Shown piece after piece: positions 49,680 to 60,066 of a stretch of 64,000 nucleotides of DNA. How positions within the stretch are numbered: position 1 is the stretch's first letter; each line of letters begins with the position of its first letter. The stretch is taken from contig JAOPYL010000182.1 in NCBI GenBank assembly GCA_025964625.1, positions 23,997-87,996 of the forward strand, in the 5' to 3' direction. Position numbers and translations under genes: made by a program. Below the pieces are notes generated by a model. That model ran no database searches. It was not told the origin of the DNA and saw only the letters and a list, made by a program, of their open reading frames with translations. Source of the stretch: Actinoallomurus sp. GTDB lineage: Bacteria; Actinomycetota; Actinomycetes; Streptosporangiales; Streptosporangiaceae.

Positions 49680-50810
49680 GTGGATGTGGTGATCGTGGGC
49701 GGCGGGGTGATCGGCCTCGCCACGGCGTGGCAGTCCTTGGCGCGCGGCCTCCGCGTGACGGTCGTCGACCCCGAGCCGGCCGGCAAGGCGTCCCGTGTCG
49801 CCGCCGGGATGCTCACCCCCGTGAGCGAGCTCACGTACGGCGAGGAGCCGCTGCTACGCCTCGGCCTCGCCTCCCGGGACCGCTATCCGTCGTTCGTGGC
49901 GGAGCTGGAGGAGATCTCCGGGCGGGATACCGGCTATCGCGGCGACGGCACGCTCCAGGTCGCCCTCGACTCCGACGACCTCGCCGTCCTCGGCGAACTG
50001 CGGCGCTTCCAGGAGTCGCTCGGGATCGCCACCGAGGCCCTCACCGGCCGTGAATGCCGGAAGCGGGAGCCGATGCTGGCGCCCTCGGTGCGCGGTGGGC
50101 TGTTCGCGCCTGACGACGGCTCGATCGATCCGCGCCGGCTCTCCGCCGCGCTGCTGGCCGCCGTGGACCGGCTCGGCGGCACGCTCGTGCGCGACCGCGC
50201 GGCCGAGGTGCTGACCGAGGACGGCCGGGCCACCGGCGTACGCCTCGCGGGCGGCGACAGCCTCCACGCCGGCCAGGTCGTCCTGGCCGCCGGCCCGTGG
50301 AGCCACGACCTGAAGGGCCTGCCGCCGGACGCGCTGCCGCCGGTCCGCCCGGTCAAGGGCCAGATCCTGCGGCTGCGCGGCACGACGCCGTTCCTGAGCC
50401 GGTGCGTCCGCGGCCTCGTCCGCGGCTCCTCGGTCTACCTGGTCCCCAGGGCCGACGGAGAACTCGTCGTCGGCGCCACCCAGGAGGAGATGGGCTTCGA
50501 CACGACGGTCACCGCGGGCGGGCTGTGGGAACTGCTGCGCGACGCCCGCGAGCTGCTACCGGGAATCACCGAGCTGGCGTTCGCTGAGGTCAGTGCCGGT
50601 CTGCGGCCGGGCTCGCCGGACAACGCGCCGATACTCGGGCCGTCGGCCGTCCCCGGCCTGCTGCTCGCCACCGGGCACTTCCGCAACGGCGTGCTGCTCA
50701 CGCCGGTGACCGCCGACGCCATGGCGGAGGTCCTCGTGACCGGGGACCTTCCCGAGGTCGCCCGCCCGTTCTCGCCCGGGAGGTTCGCAGAGCCGGCGGG
50801 GGCGGCCTGA
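49680..50810 (+). CDS. thiO: Glycine oxidase ThiO
   Basis: A 376-residue FAD amine oxidase giving iminoglycine for thiazole synthesis. The dinucleotide motif VDVVIVGGGVIGLATAWQSL starts the protein; RVAAGMLTPVSEL near residue 40, RPVKGQILRLRG near residue 223 and the C-terminal GLRPGSPDNAPILGP and LLLATGHFRNGVLLTP are family blocks. Start is GTG 49680, directly after the TPP riboswitch. Confidence 0.95.
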   Translation: MDVVIVGGGVIGLATAWQSLARGLRVTVVDPEPAGKASRVAAGMLTPVSELTYGEEPLLRLGLASRDRYPSFVAELEEISGRDTGYRGDGTLQVALDSDDLAVLGELRRFQESLGIATEALTGRECRKREPMLAPSVRGGLFAPDDGSIDPRRLSAALLAAVDRLGGTLVRDRAAEVLTEDGRATGVRLAGGDSLHAGQVVLAAGPWSHDLKGLPPDALPPVRPVKGQILRLRGTTPFLSRCVRGLVRGSSVYLVPRADGELVVGATQEEMGFDTTVTAGGLWELLRDARELLPGITELAFAEVSAGLRPGSPDNAPILGPSAVPGLLLATGHFRNGVLLTPVTADAMAEVLVTGDLPEVARPFSPGRFAEPAGAA

Positions 50811-50899
50811 ATCCCAGCAGGGCCCGCCGTCCCACCACCCATCAGCAGAGGAGGAGGCGCCTCTCCGGCGACATGCCGGGGCGTCCGCGCCGCGACCCT

Positions 50900-51100
50900 A
50901 TGAAGATCACCGTCAACGGCGCCGAGCAGGAGACCGCCGAGGGCTCCTCGGTGGCGGGCGTGGTGGCATCCGTCACCGGGCAGCCGGCCGGCGTCGCCGT
51001 CGCCCTGAACGACGAGGTCGTGCCACGTACCGACTGGAAGACAACGATCGTGCGGGAGGCGGACCGCATCGAGGTGCTGACCGCCGTCCAGGGAGGGTGA
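50900..51100 (+). CDS. thiS: Sulfur carrier protein ThiS
   Basis: A 66-residue ubiquitin-like protein beginning MKITVNGAEQETAEGSSVAG and ending in the essential Gly-Gly (TAVQGG), which is thiocarboxylated and donates sulfur to the thiazole. I use ATG 50900 by homology; an in-frame ATG at 50873 is the one with a strong AGGAGGAGG (50849-50857) upstream, though 15 nt away. It lies 89 nt after thiO. Confidence 0.93.
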   Translation: MKITVNGAEQETAEGSSVAGVVASVTGQPAGVAVALNDEVVPRTDWKTTIVREADRIEVLTAVQGG

Positions 51101-51937
<837 letters not shown>

Positions 51938-51995
51938 TCTCGATCTCGTCAAGGATCGATGCTTTCCTCCGGACCGGATACAACTCTCGCCATAG

Positions 51996-53960
51996 ATGCC
52001 CAATACACTCCCTCTGATGGATACGACGGTTGCGGACCCCCTCGTCGGGAAGGTGCTCGACGGGCGCTACCGCGTACAGGCGCGGATCGCCCAGGGCGGC
52101 ATGGCCACGGTGTACGTCGGGCACGACACGAAGCTCGACCGCACGGTGGCACTGAAGGTGATGCACGCCAACCTCGCCGGCGACGAGGACTTCGTCCGGC
52201 GCTTCATCGGCGAGGCCAAACACGCCGCGGCGTTGTCGCACCCCAGCGTGGTCGCCGTGTACGACCAGGGCACCGACAAGGGGCACGTGTTCCTCGCGAT
52301 GGAATACGTCCCGGGCCGCACCCTGCGCGACCTGCTCACCGAACGGGGCCGGCTCGGGCCGCGCCAGGCTCTCGAGATCATGCAGCCGGTGCTGGCGGCA
52401 CTGGGCGCCGCGCACCGCGCAGGCCTGATCCACCGCGACGTCAAGCCGGAGAACGTCCTGCTCAACGCCGACGGGCAGATCAAGGTGGCCGACTTCGGCC
52501 TGGCCCGGGCCGAGTCGGCGAGCAAGCAGACCAAGACCGGCATGCTCATCGGCACCGTCGGCTACCTCGCCCCCGAACAGGTCATCTCGGGCGACGCGGA
52601 CTCCCGCACCGACGTGTACTCCGCGGGCATCATGCTGTTCGAGCTGCTCACCGGGCGCCAGCCGCACCAGGGCGGCACGCCGCTGTCCGTGGCGTACAAG
52701 CACGTCAACGAGGTCGTGCCGCTGCCGTCGAGCGTCATTCCCGGACTCCCGCCACAGCTTGACGCGCTCGTGGCCAGCGCGACCAACCGCGACCCGGCGC
52801 GGCGCCCCTCCGACGCGGCCCACTTCCAGGCCGCGGCCGGGGAGGTCTACCGGACGCTGCCGCCGGACATCGACGCGAAGCTCGCGGCCGTCGCCCCGGT
52901 CCCACCCGGTGCGGCCGCGCCGGACGGTGCGACCCAGATGCTCGGCGCGCACGGGGCGACGCAGACGCTGAACCCGCACACGATGGCGATCGCCCAGCCG
53001 GAGATCGGGCCGCCGCCTCCGCCGTTCGGACACCGGCTCACGAGGCGACCGGGCCTGTACGGGCTGATCGCGGGCGGCCTCGTGGTCGCCCTGCTGCTCG
53101 GAGGGCTGGTCTGGACGTTCGCGGTCGGGAGCACCGAGCGCGTGCCCAAGCTGGTGGGGATGTCCGAGGACGACGCCCGCGTCCAGGCCCAGAAGCTCGG
53201 CCTCAAGGTCAAGCTCGGGCCGTCCCGCTACGACAGCAGCGTGCCCAAGGACAAGGTCGCCGACGTGGTGCCCAAGACGGGCACGGAGGTGAAGCAGGGC
53301 ACCCTGCTCACCCTGGTCCTGTCCCGAGGCAAGAAGCCGATCGACGTGCCCGACCTGCGGACCCTCCCGCTCGACCAGGCGAAGCAGCGGCTCCTGGCGA
53401 AGGGCCTCCAGCCCGGCGACGAGGTGCAGCAGGCGAGCACCACGGTGCCCCGCGGTGCCGTCATCAGGACCAGGCCGGCGGCCGGTCAGGCGCAGAACCC
53501 GGACGAGCCGGTCACCATCGTCGTCAGCAGCGGCATGACGATGCCGGACCTGACGAACATGAAGCGCGACCGGGCCGCGCAGACACTGGCCAAGCTGGGC
53601 CTGAACGTCCAGTGGCAGGAGCAGCCCCCGGCCAACGGCCAGCCCGACAACACGGTGATCGGGCAGAATCCGCCGCCGGACCAGCCCGTCAACCGGGGTG
53701 ACGCCGTCCAGGTGACCGTCACCAAGAGCCAGTGCCAGTGGTTCAACCCGTTCTGCAAGAGCGGCGGCAACGGCGGCAACGGCCAGGTCCCCGTCCCGAA
53801 CGTGATGAACCAGCCGATGATGGCCGCCGCGCAGGCGCTGACGGCGGCCGGCTTCCGGGTCAACGTGCGGAGCGGCAACCCTGCCGACGTCGTCACCGGG
53901 CAGGACCCGCCCCCCAGCACCCCGCAGCAGCAGGGCTCCATCGTCACCATCTGGCATTAG
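51996..53960 (+). CDS. PASTA-domain Ser/Thr protein kinase (PknL-position homologue)
   Basis: A 654-residue membrane kinase. The kinase domain spans about 24-285: IAQGGMATVYVGHD (Gly loop), VALKVMH (Lys), LIHRDVKPENVLLN (catalytic loop), VADFGLAR, GTVGYLAPEQV. A transmembrane helix lies at about 358-378 (GLIAGGLVVALLLGGLVWTF). The outer part has four PASTA repeats starting near 384, 448, 517 and 607, with a Cys-containing break CQWFNPFCK near 589. PASTA kinases sense cell-wall muropeptides. Synteny (metF, polyprenyl synthase, Rv2175c homologue nearby) matches mycobacterial PknL, but PknL itself lacks PASTA repeats. ATG 52017 is an alternative start. Confidence 0.93.
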   Translation: MPNTLPLMDTTVADPLVGKVLDGRYRVQARIAQGGMATVYVGHDTKLDRTVALKVMHANLAGDEDFVRRFIGEAKHAAALSHPSVVAVYDQGTDKGHVFLAMEYVPGRTLRDLLTERGRLGPRQALEIMQPVLAALGAAHRAGLIHRDVKPENVLLNADGQIKVADFGLARAESASKQTKTGMLIGTVGYLAPEQVISGDADSRTDVYSAGIMLFELLTGRQPHQGGTPLSVAYKHVNEVVPLPSSVIPGLPPQLDALVASATNRDPARRPSDAAHFQAAAGEVYRTLPPDIDAKLAAVAPVPPGAAAPDGATQMLGAHGATQTLNPHTMAIAQPEIGPPPPPFGHRLTRRPGLYGLIAGGLVVALLLGGLVWTFAVGSTERVPKLVGMSEDDARVQAQKLGLKVKLGPSRYDSSVPKDKVADVVPKTGTEVKQGTLLTLVLSRGKKPIDVPDLRTLPLDQAKQRLLAKGLQPGDEVQQASTTVPRGAVIRTRPAAGQAQNPDEPVTIVVSSGMTMPDLTNMKRDRAAQTLAKLGLNVQWQEQPPANGQPDNTVIGQNPPPDQPVNRGDAVQVTVTKSQCQWFNPFCKSGGNGGNGQVPVPNVMNQPMMAAAQALTAAGFRVNVRSGNPADVVTGQDPPPSTPQQQGSIVTIWH

Positions 53961-54014
53961 GGCCGGCGACCCCGCGGCGGACGTCACCTGATGCCGCACT
54001 AGGCTGACGCCGCG

Positions 54015-54878
54015 ATGGCTACTGTTCTGAGGAGCCCCATCGGGGCGCATGTACCGGTGGCGGGCGGACTCGCCACCCGCGGCCTGCGCTACGCCGCGGA
54101 GATCGGGGCCGAGACCGTCCAGGTCTTCGTCAGCAACCCGCGGGGCTGGGCGATGGCCGCGGGCAGTCCCGCCGAGGACCAGCGTCTCCGGGCGCACAGT
54201 GAGCGGCACGGCGTGCCGGTCTTCGTCCACTCGCCGTACCTCATCAACCTGGGGTCGCCCAACGCGCAGACGCTCGCCAGCTCCGTCGCGTCGATCCGGC
54301 ACTCGCTGGCGCGCGGCGCCACGATCGGTGCACGCGGCGTCGTGGTGCACACCGGTTCGGCCGTCTCCCAGCCGCGCGACGACGCGATGCGGCAGGTGCG
54401 CGAGAAGCTGCTGCCGCTGCTCGACGAGATTCCCCCAGACGGTCCCGACCTGCTCCTGGAGCCGATGGCCGGGCAGGGCGCGATGCTGTGCGCGACCATG
54501 CGGGACCTCGGTCTCTACCTGGACGGCCTGGACCACCATCCGCGGGTGGGGATCTGCCTCGACACCTGCCACGCCTTCGCCGCCGGGCATGACCTGGCCG
54601 CCCCCGGCGGGATGGCCATGACCCTGGACGCACTCGCCGACGTCGCCGGCGCCGACCGGCTCAAGCTGATCCACGCCAACGACTCCAAGGACGTCTGCGG
54701 ATCGGCCAGGGACCGGCACGAGAACATCGGGGCGGGCCATATCGGAGCACAGCCGTTCGCCGAGCTCTTCCGGCATCCGGTGAGCCGCGGGGTACCGCTG
54801 GTGATCGAGACCCCCGGCCGCAGCGCCGACCCCCACCGCACCGACATCGAGCTCCTCAAGTCCCTCCGCGGCGACTGA
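54015..54878 (+). CDS. nfo: Deoxyribonuclease IV (endonuclease IV, AP endonuclease)
   Basis: A 287-residue TIM-barrel zinc nuclease that cuts at abasic sites. Family motifs: GAHVPVAGGLATRGLRYAAEIGAETVQVFVSNPRGW, VFVHSPYLINLGS (zinc His), LLLEPMAGQGAMLC (zinc Glu), GICLDTCHAFAAGHDL, IHANDSKDVCGSARDRHENIGAGHIG and PLVIETPGR. It lies 54 nt downstream of the PASTA kinase. Confidence 0.93.
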   Translation: MATVLRSPIGAHVPVAGGLATRGLRYAAEIGAETVQVFVSNPRGWAMAAGSPAEDQRLRAHSERHGVPVFVHSPYLINLGSPNAQTLASSVASIRHSLARGATIGARGVVVHTGSAVSQPRDDAMRQVREKLLPLLDEIPPDGPDLLLEPMAGQGAMLCATMRDLGLYLDGLDHHPRVGICLDTCHAFAAGHDLAAPGGMAMTLDALADVAGADRLKLIHANDSKDVCGSARDRHENIGAGHIGAQPFAELFRHPVSRGVPLVIETPGRSADPHRTDIELLKSLRGD

Positions 54879-54907
54879 TCCAGGACGGGGACCGCGACAC
54901 GAAAAGG

Positions 54908-54953
54908 CCTGGGTGCCGCTGAACAACCCCCCGACCGTTCAGCAGCACCCAGG
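54908..54953. terminator. Terminator-like inverted repeat after nfo
   Basis: CCTGGGTGCCGCTGAAC and its complement GTTCAGCAGCACCCAGG form a 17-bp stem with one mismatch and a 12-nt loop. It lies 29 nt after nfo and upstream of the end of the convergent symporter gene, so it may act in both directions. The rest of the gap (54954-55144) holds AT-richer sequence but no gene. Confidence 0.75.
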
Positions 54954-55144
54954 CGCCGCCGCCTGGCCTCCACCCCCCCGAGTCGGAGCCTGGCGGCCGT
55001 CCCGGAACGTTGCTGTCGAAACCCTAGAGTCCCTGTGTCCTGCCGCGAAACCCATAAAGCCCTTGCCTCGGTAAACGGTGTGTAGTCATCGTTATACGTT
55101 TGGTAATCGGCGCGCGAGCGGTCGCTCCGGCGCGATGAACGGCA

Positions 55145-56839
55145 TCACGGGGACCGCTCCAGCACGAGTTCCTCGGGGAGATGCATGCGGGCCATCGCCC
55201 GGCCGGTACCACTCGGCACGCGTCCCGGCGTGAGCAGGGAGACGACGATCATCACGGTGAACCCCAGCGGCACGGTGACGATGGCGGGCTGCTCGAGCAG
55301 CATTCCGAGCCAGCCGGTCCGGGGACCGCCGAGGATCTGGACCAGCCCCGCCACGGCGGCCGGCGCGGCGCCCGCGACGACGCCTGCTCCCGCCCCGGCC
55401 GGAGTGAGCCGCCACCACCAGATGCCGAGAACGAGCAGGGGGCACAGCGACGACGCCGAGACGGCGAACGCCAGCGTCATCAGTGCTATGGGCTGTGGTG
55501 TGCAGGCCCATGGTGCGAGGCACAGCGGCACGGCCATCGCGATCAGGGCGGATAACCGGAAACCACTCAGGCCGCCACCGAGAAGACACTGCGAGATGCT
55601 CCCCGACACCGCGACGACGACCCCGCAGGACGTCGAGGTGAAGGCGGCGAACGCCCCGGTGGCCACCAGGACGGTCAGCAGGTCCCCCGGGATGCCCGGA
55701 AGGATCCGGTGCGGCAGCACGAGGAGCGTCGCGTCGGTCTCACCGGTCATCAGGAGCTCCGGAGTGTAGAGCCGGCCGAGTGTGCCGAAGAGGGCGGGAA
55801 AGAGGTAGAAGATCGCCAGCATCAGGACCACGATGCTCGCCGTGCGACGGGCCGCGCGCCCGCACGCGTTCGTGTAGAAGCGCACCACGAGGTGCGGCAG
55901 GCCCATCGTCCCGAGCAGGATTCCGAGCAGCATGGAGTACGCCGCGGCCAGGGGATGGCCCCGGCCGCCCGCGAAGGGGGTGGCCCAGCGGTCGCCGCGG
56001 AGCAGCGTGAGATGGGACGTGTGCGGCACCGCCGCACCGGCCGGGAAGCGGAGACGCGCCCCGGCGCGCACGCGGTGCACCCCCGCTCCCAGCCGGATCC
56101 GCTCGCCGCGGTGCCGGCGGCCGTCCAGGACGCCTCTCACGGCGACCACGGCCGGGGCCGCCATCTGGATCGCGGCGCTCGCGCCGGCCCTCACGGTCGT
56201 CGTCCGGTGGAAGTAGGGCGGCCGTGCGGCGTCGGCGTCGTTGTGGAGCCGCCAGACGGCGAGAAAGATGAGCCCCGGGATGACCACCGCGATCAGCTTG
56301 AGCCAGAACTGCACCGCCTGCACACCCGTGATGCTGCGCATGCCGCCGGGTATGACCAGCACGGCCACCGCCAGGACGACCACCACCCAGCCCGTCCAGA
56401 CAGGGAGTCCGCTGATCACCGACAGCGTCACCCCCGCGCCCTGGAACTGCGGCAGCAGGTAGAACCAGCCGATGGTCACGACACACGCGCTGACGGCGCG
56501 GCGCACGTTGCGCGAGCCCAGCCGCCACCCCGCGAAGTCCGAGAGGGTGTACGCCCCCGAGCGCCGCAGCGGGGCGGTGACGAGCGCCAGCAGCACTACG
56601 TGGCCCGCAGCCGCGCCGATCGGCAGCCACAGCATGTCGGCCCCATAGGCCAGCACGAGTCCGGCCATGCCGAGGAAGGCCGAGGCGGTGATGTACTCCC
56701 CGCTGATCGCAGAGGCGTTCCACCAGGGGGACACCTCGCGGGAGGCGGCATAGAGATCTGATGCGTGCGCCGGGCGGCTACGGGCCGTCACCCCCACCAG
56801 GGAGGCGATCAGCAGGGCCAGCGCGAGCACAGTGATCAT
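55145..56839 (-). CDS. Sodium:solute symporter family transporter (acetate/carboxylate type)
   Basis: A 564-residue SSS transporter with about 12-13 hydrophobic helices. Typical blocks: WWNASAISGEYITASAFLGMAGL near residue 39, TLSDFAGWRLGSRNVRRA, GMRSITGVQAVQFWLKL, GTMGLPHLVVRFYTN near residue 308, and VATGAFAAFTSTSCGVVVAVSGSISQ. A polar loop of about 70 residues (about 225-295) interrupts the membrane region, as in actinobacterial members. Start ATG 56839 has AGGAGG. With a DUF485-like partner and a LytTR two-component system upstream it resembles acetate/pyruvate uptake systems; substrate not proven. Confidence 0.88.
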   Translation of the reverse strand: MITVLALALLIASLVGVTARSRPAHASDLYAASREVSPWWNASAISGEYITASAFLGMAGLVLAYGADMLWLPIGAAAGHVVLLALVTAPLRRSGAYTLSDFAGWRLGSRNVRRAVSACVVTIGWFYLLPQFQGAGVTLSVISGLPVWTGWVVVVLAVAVLVIPGGMRSITGVQAVQFWLKLIAVVIPGLIFLAVWRLHNDADAARPPYFHRTTTVRAGASAAIQMAAPAVVAVRGVLDGRRHRGERIRLGAGVHRVRAGARLRFPAGAAVPHTSHLTLLRGDRWATPFAGGRGHPLAAAYSMLLGILLGTMGLPHLVVRFYTNACGRAARRTASIVVLMLAIFYLFPALFGTLGRLYTPELLMTGETDATLLVLPHRILPGIPGDLLTVLVATGAFAAFTSTSCGVVVAVSGSISQCLLGGGLSGFRLSALIAMAVPLCLAPWACTPQPIALMTLAFAVSASSLCPLLVLGIWWWRLTPAGAGAGVVAGAAPAAVAGLVQILGGPRTGWLGMLLEQPAIVTVPLGFTVMIVVSLLTPGRVPSGTGRAMARMHLPEELVLERSP

Positions 56840-56939
56840 GCGTCCTCCTCCGCCGGGCGGCACCGGCGCGGCAGGAGGCCCGGCCGTACGTCCGCGTCCC
56901 GCCGTCCGCCTGCGGGCCCACCGACGGCCGGCGCCCCGG

Positions 56940-57281
56940 TCACTCGTGCCGTGCCGGCTCGGTGAAGACTCGCTCGATCCGCTCGGCGAGACGTACGTGC
57001 CGGCTGGCGACGGCGACCCACACCGGCGGCACGCCCCCGCACAGGATCAGCCAGGGCAGCCGGATCCCCATCAGCCGTACGCGGGACAGTCCGGGTGCGC
57101 AGGCGAACAACAACGGCAGCCCGGCCAGCACCAGCACGACGATCGCGCAGGTGACCATGGCGAGCGTGGCCTGCGCCCGCATCAACGCCCTCACCTGTAC
57201 CGCGCTGATCTCGGTGGGGTCGCCGGCCGGCCTGCGGGGCGGCCGGGTGCGGGGGCTGGTGATGGTGACGCGTTCGGTCAT
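56940..57281 (-). CDS. DUF485-like small membrane protein, symporter partner
   Basis: A 113-residue protein with two transmembrane helices (about 41-62, MVTCAIVVLVLAGLPLLFACAP, and 75-93, PWLILCGGVPPVWVAVASR) and a C-terminal amphipathic stretch (RLAERIERVF). Size and place next to an SSS transporter match YjcH/DUF485 proteins that pair with acetate permease ActP. It overlaps the LytTR regulator by 4 nt and precedes the symporter by 100 nt. Confidence 0.78.
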   Translation of the reverse strand: MTERVTITSPRTRPPRRPAGDPTEISAVQVRALMRAQATLAMVTCAIVVLVLAGLPLLFACAPGLSRVRLMGIRLPWLILCGGVPPVWVAVASRHVRLAERIERVFTEPARHE

Positions 57282-58042
57282 CGCAGGCCGCGGGCCTCCT
57301 GCCGGAATCGGCGGACGAGCAGGTCACGGACCTCCCGGGTGTGGCGGCGGCTCACTGCCAACGACCGCTCCCCCACCTGCACGATCGCGCGCCCGTCGTC
57401 GAAGCGCAGCTCGCTGATGTGCCCGGTGGCGACGAGTGTGCTGCGGTGGATGCGGATGAACCCGGCGGGAGCCCAGCGTTCGGCGAGCGTGGCGAGCGGC
57501 ATCCGCACCAGGTAGCTGCCGTCGAGAGTGTGCAGCCGGACGTAGTCGCCGTGCGCCTCGGCGTGCGTCACGCACGCCCGCGCGATCAGGCGGGTGCGCC
57601 CGCCGAGCTCCACCGGGATCATCTTGTCGGCCTCCGGCTCCGACTCGCCGGCCGCGGGGTCGCGGTGGACCACCTCGTCGACGCGGCGCAACGCCTCACT
57701 GAGGCGGCCGGGGTCGACCGGTTTGAGGAGGTAGTCGACCGCTCCGAGCTCGAACGCGGAGACGGCGAACTCCTCGTGCGCGGTGACGAAGACGACAGCG
57801 GGCGGTTCGGCGAACCCCGCGACCAGCCGCGTGAAGTCGAGACCGTCGAGGCCGGGCATGCAGATGTCGAGGAAGACCGCGTCCAGCCGATCACCCCCAG
57901 TGATCATCCAGCCGAGGTCTCTCAGCGCCTCGGAGGCATCGGCCGCAGGCGTCACGGTTTGCACGCGTGGATGCCGACGGAGCAGGTAGGTGAGCTCCTC
58001 GAGGGCCGGGCCCTCGTCGTCGGCGGCGAGCACGCGAAGCAT
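57278..58042 (-). CDS. LytTR-family response regulator
   Basis: A 254-residue response regulator. Receiver domain (1-120): acidic pocket ADDEG near residue 7, phospho-acceptor Asp in AVFLDICMPGLDGLDF near residue 58, Thr in VFVTAHEEF, and Lys in DYLLKPVDPGRL. The LytTR DNA-binding domain (about 145-245) has GDYVRLHTLDGSYLVRMPLATL and FIRIHRSTLVATGHISEL. It should activate the symporter pair with which it is coupled (ATGA overlap) on signal from the upstream kinase. Confidence 0.94.
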   Translation of the reverse strand: MLRVLAADDEGPALEELTYLLRRHPRVQTVTPAADASEALRDLGWMITGGDRLDAVFLDICMPGLDGLDFTRLVAGFAEPPAVVFVTAHEEFAVSAFELGAVDYLLKPVDPGRLSEALRRVDEVVHRDPAAGESEPEADKMIPVELGGRTRLIARACVTHAEAHGDYVRLHTLDGSYLVRMPLATLAERWAPAGFIRIHRSTLVATGHISELRFDDGRAIVQVGERSLAVSRRHTREVRDLLVRRFRQEARGLR

Positions 58043-58104
58043 GGCAGGAGACTCCCGCTTTTACTCTGCGCATGCAATAGGTTTCAGTGAGTAGCAGCTT
58101 AGTG

Positions 58105-59307
58105 TTACCGCGGCGACACCCCCGTATGACACTTCGGCACCCTGAGACTGACCTTCATGCCGGCTCCGACGGCGGTCTCGATGACCAGGCCGTAGTCATC
58201 GCCGTACACCTGGCGCAGACGGTCGTCCACATTGAGCAGGCCGATGCCGCGCTGCGAACCGCTCCCATTGTCCGTCGCGAGTAACACCCGCAGCTTGTCC
58301 GGATCCATGCCGACGCCGTCGTCCTCGATGCTGATGGCCGCCTCGGCGCCCGCGTCACGGGCCACGATGCGCACATGGAAGCTCTTCACCCCGCACTCCA
58401 TGCCATGCCGGATGGCGTTCTCCACGAGAGGCTGCAGCGACAGGAAGGGCACGGCCACGGGCAGCACCTCGGGAGCGATCTCGACACTGAACCTGAGCCG
58501 TTCCTCGCCGAAGCGGGCACGTTCCAACAGCAGGTAGCGGTCGATCGAGCGCAGTTCCTCGGCCAGCGTGGTGAAGTCGCGGGGATTGCGGAAGGAGTAT
58601 CGGGCGAAGTCGGCGAAGTCGAGCACCAGCTCACGGGCGCGCTCGGGATCGGTCCGGACGAACGACGCGATCGTGGTCAGCGAGTTGTAGACGAAGTGCG
58701 GTGAGATCTGGGCGCGCAGGGCGCGCATCTCCGCCTCGACGAGCCGCGACTTGGAGGAGTCCAGCTCGGCCAGCTCCAGCTGCCCGGAGATCCAGCGGGC
58801 GGCCTCGCCGAGGATCCGCAGCCGCTGGACGCGGGCACGCTCGGCGTACGCGGCCACGGCGCCCGCGACGCGGCCCTGGATCGTCAGCGGCGCGATCATC
58901 GCGAACCGCACCGGGCACAGCGGGTCGCCGCAGCCGGTCAGCTCGCGGACGATCACCCGGGGCCGCCCGCCGGTGAGCACCGGGGCCGCGAGCCCGAGCA
59001 AGGCGTCGGAGTGGGCGTCGCCGCCGCCCGCCCAGGCGAGCAGTCGCTCGGTGTCGGTGACCGCGACGGCCGGCACGCCCAGCAGGGCCCGCAGGTGGCG
59101 TACGGCCTTGCGCGCCGAGTCCTCGGTCAGGCCGGCTCGCAGCGACGCCGAGGCCAGGGACACGGTGTGCAGGGCCGCGAACGTCGCCTCGTCGGCCAGG
59201 GCCCCGCGGCCGGTGCGCTGCCGGAGCGCGGACAACGACCAGCCGGTGGCGCCCGCCGTCAGGGCGGCGGCCGCCACGAGGACGGCGTCGGCCGAAGTCG
59301 CGAGCAT
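58105..59307 (-). CDS. LytS-type sensor histidine kinase
   Basis: A 400-residue kinase with one N-terminal hydrophobic segment (SADAVLVAAAALTAGATGWSL), a GAF-like sensor domain (about 45-175) and a His_kinase/HATPase pair: ALRAQISPHFVYNSLTTIASFV near residue 198 with the phospho-His, and LQPLVENAIRHGM, DDGVGMDPDKL and GIGLLNVDDRLRQVYG as the N and G boxes. The GAF region contains a CGDPLCP pair of Cys that might sense redox or bind a metal. It is separated by 62 nt from its LytTR partner. ATG 59307 chosen; GTG 59334 is possible. Confidence 0.92.
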   Translation of the reverse strand: MLATSADAVLVAAAALTAGATGWSLSALRQRTGRGALADEATFAALHTVSLASASLRAGLTEDSARKAVRHLRALLGVPAVAVTDTERLLAWAGGGDAHSDALLGLAAPVLTGGRPRVIVRELTGCGDPLCPVRFAMIAPLTIQGRVAGAVAAYAERARVQRLRILGEAARWISGQLELAELDSSKSRLVEAEMRALRAQISPHFVYNSLTTIASFVRTDPERARELVLDFADFARYSFRNPRDFTTLAEELRSIDRYLLLERARFGEERLRFSVEIAPEVLPVAVPFLSLQPLVENAIRHGMECGVKSFHVRIVARDAGAEAAISIEDDGVGMDPDKLRVLLATDNGSGSQRGIGLLNVDDRLRQVYGDDYGLVIETAVGAGMKVSLRVPKCHTGVSPR

Positions 59308-59358
59308 GACAGCAGACCGTAACGCCTTTGTCACTCGGCGTGTGCATCTTTCCCGCAC

Positions 59359-59952
59359 TCACGCGGGCGGTTCGTCCTCCTGATAGGAGTACCGCTGCTC
59401 ACGCCAGGGATCGGCGAGGTTGTGGTAACCGCGCTCCTCCCAGAAGCCGCGACGGTCGGCGGTGAGGTACTCGATGGCGCGTACCCACTTGACGCTCTTC
59501 CAGGCGTACAGGTGCGGCACCACCATGCGGACCGGCGCGCCGTGGTCGGGTGTGAGCCGCTCACCGTCCCGGTGCGTGGCCAGCAGCGTCGTACCGGCGA
59601 GGAAGTCGGTCATCCGGATGTTGGCGCTGTAGCCGTACTCGGCCCACAGCATGACGTGGGTGGCGTCCTCGGCCGGGGGTACCAGCTCCGCCAGGGTGGT
59701 GGCGAGTATCCCTTCCCACCGCGCGCCGGGGATGGTGAACTTGGTCACGCAGTGGAAGTCGGCCGTGACCTGCGCCCGTGGCAGCGTGTCCAGCTCCGGC
59801 CAGGTCCACCGGCGTTCGCGCCCGGACGCGGTCGCGCCGTGCACGCGCAGGTCCCACCGCTCGGGCCGGAGCTTCGGCACCGGGCCATAGTGCAGGACCG
59901 GCCAGCCGCGGGGGACGTACTGCCCCGGCGGGAGGCCTTCGTCAGACCCCAT
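59359..59952 (-). CDS. YedY/sulfite-oxidase-like molybdopterin oxidoreductase
   Basis: A 197-residue single-domain protein of the molybdopterin-binding oxidoreductase fold. The molybdenum-ligand Cys lies in TADFHCVTKFTIPGARWEGI near residue 67; HGAPVRMVVPHLYAWKSVKWVRAIEYL near residue 136 is the conserved cofactor region. It has no signal peptide, so it acts in the cytoplasm, and no dimerisation or heme domain. Substrate unknown. It lies 51 nt before the LytS kinase gene on the same strand. Confidence 0.88.
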   Translation of the reverse strand: MGSDEGLPPGQYVPRGWPVLHYGPVPKLRPERWDLRVHGATASGRERRWTWPELDTLPRAQVTADFHCVTKFTIPGARWEGILATTLAELVPPAEDATHVMLWAEYGYSANIRMTDFLAGTTLLATHRDGERLTPDHGAPVRMVVPHLYAWKSVKWVRAIEYLTADRRGFWEERGYHNLADPWREQRYSYQEDEPPA

Positions 59953-60066
59953 GGCGTGTTCCCCGGCTCTTTGAGCGCCAGCGCTTGCTCATCGCCGGCC
60001 ATACTGCCACCTCCGCGGGAGCACGCGCGCCGGCCCCCTCCCCGCCGAGCACGCACGAGGATCGGC

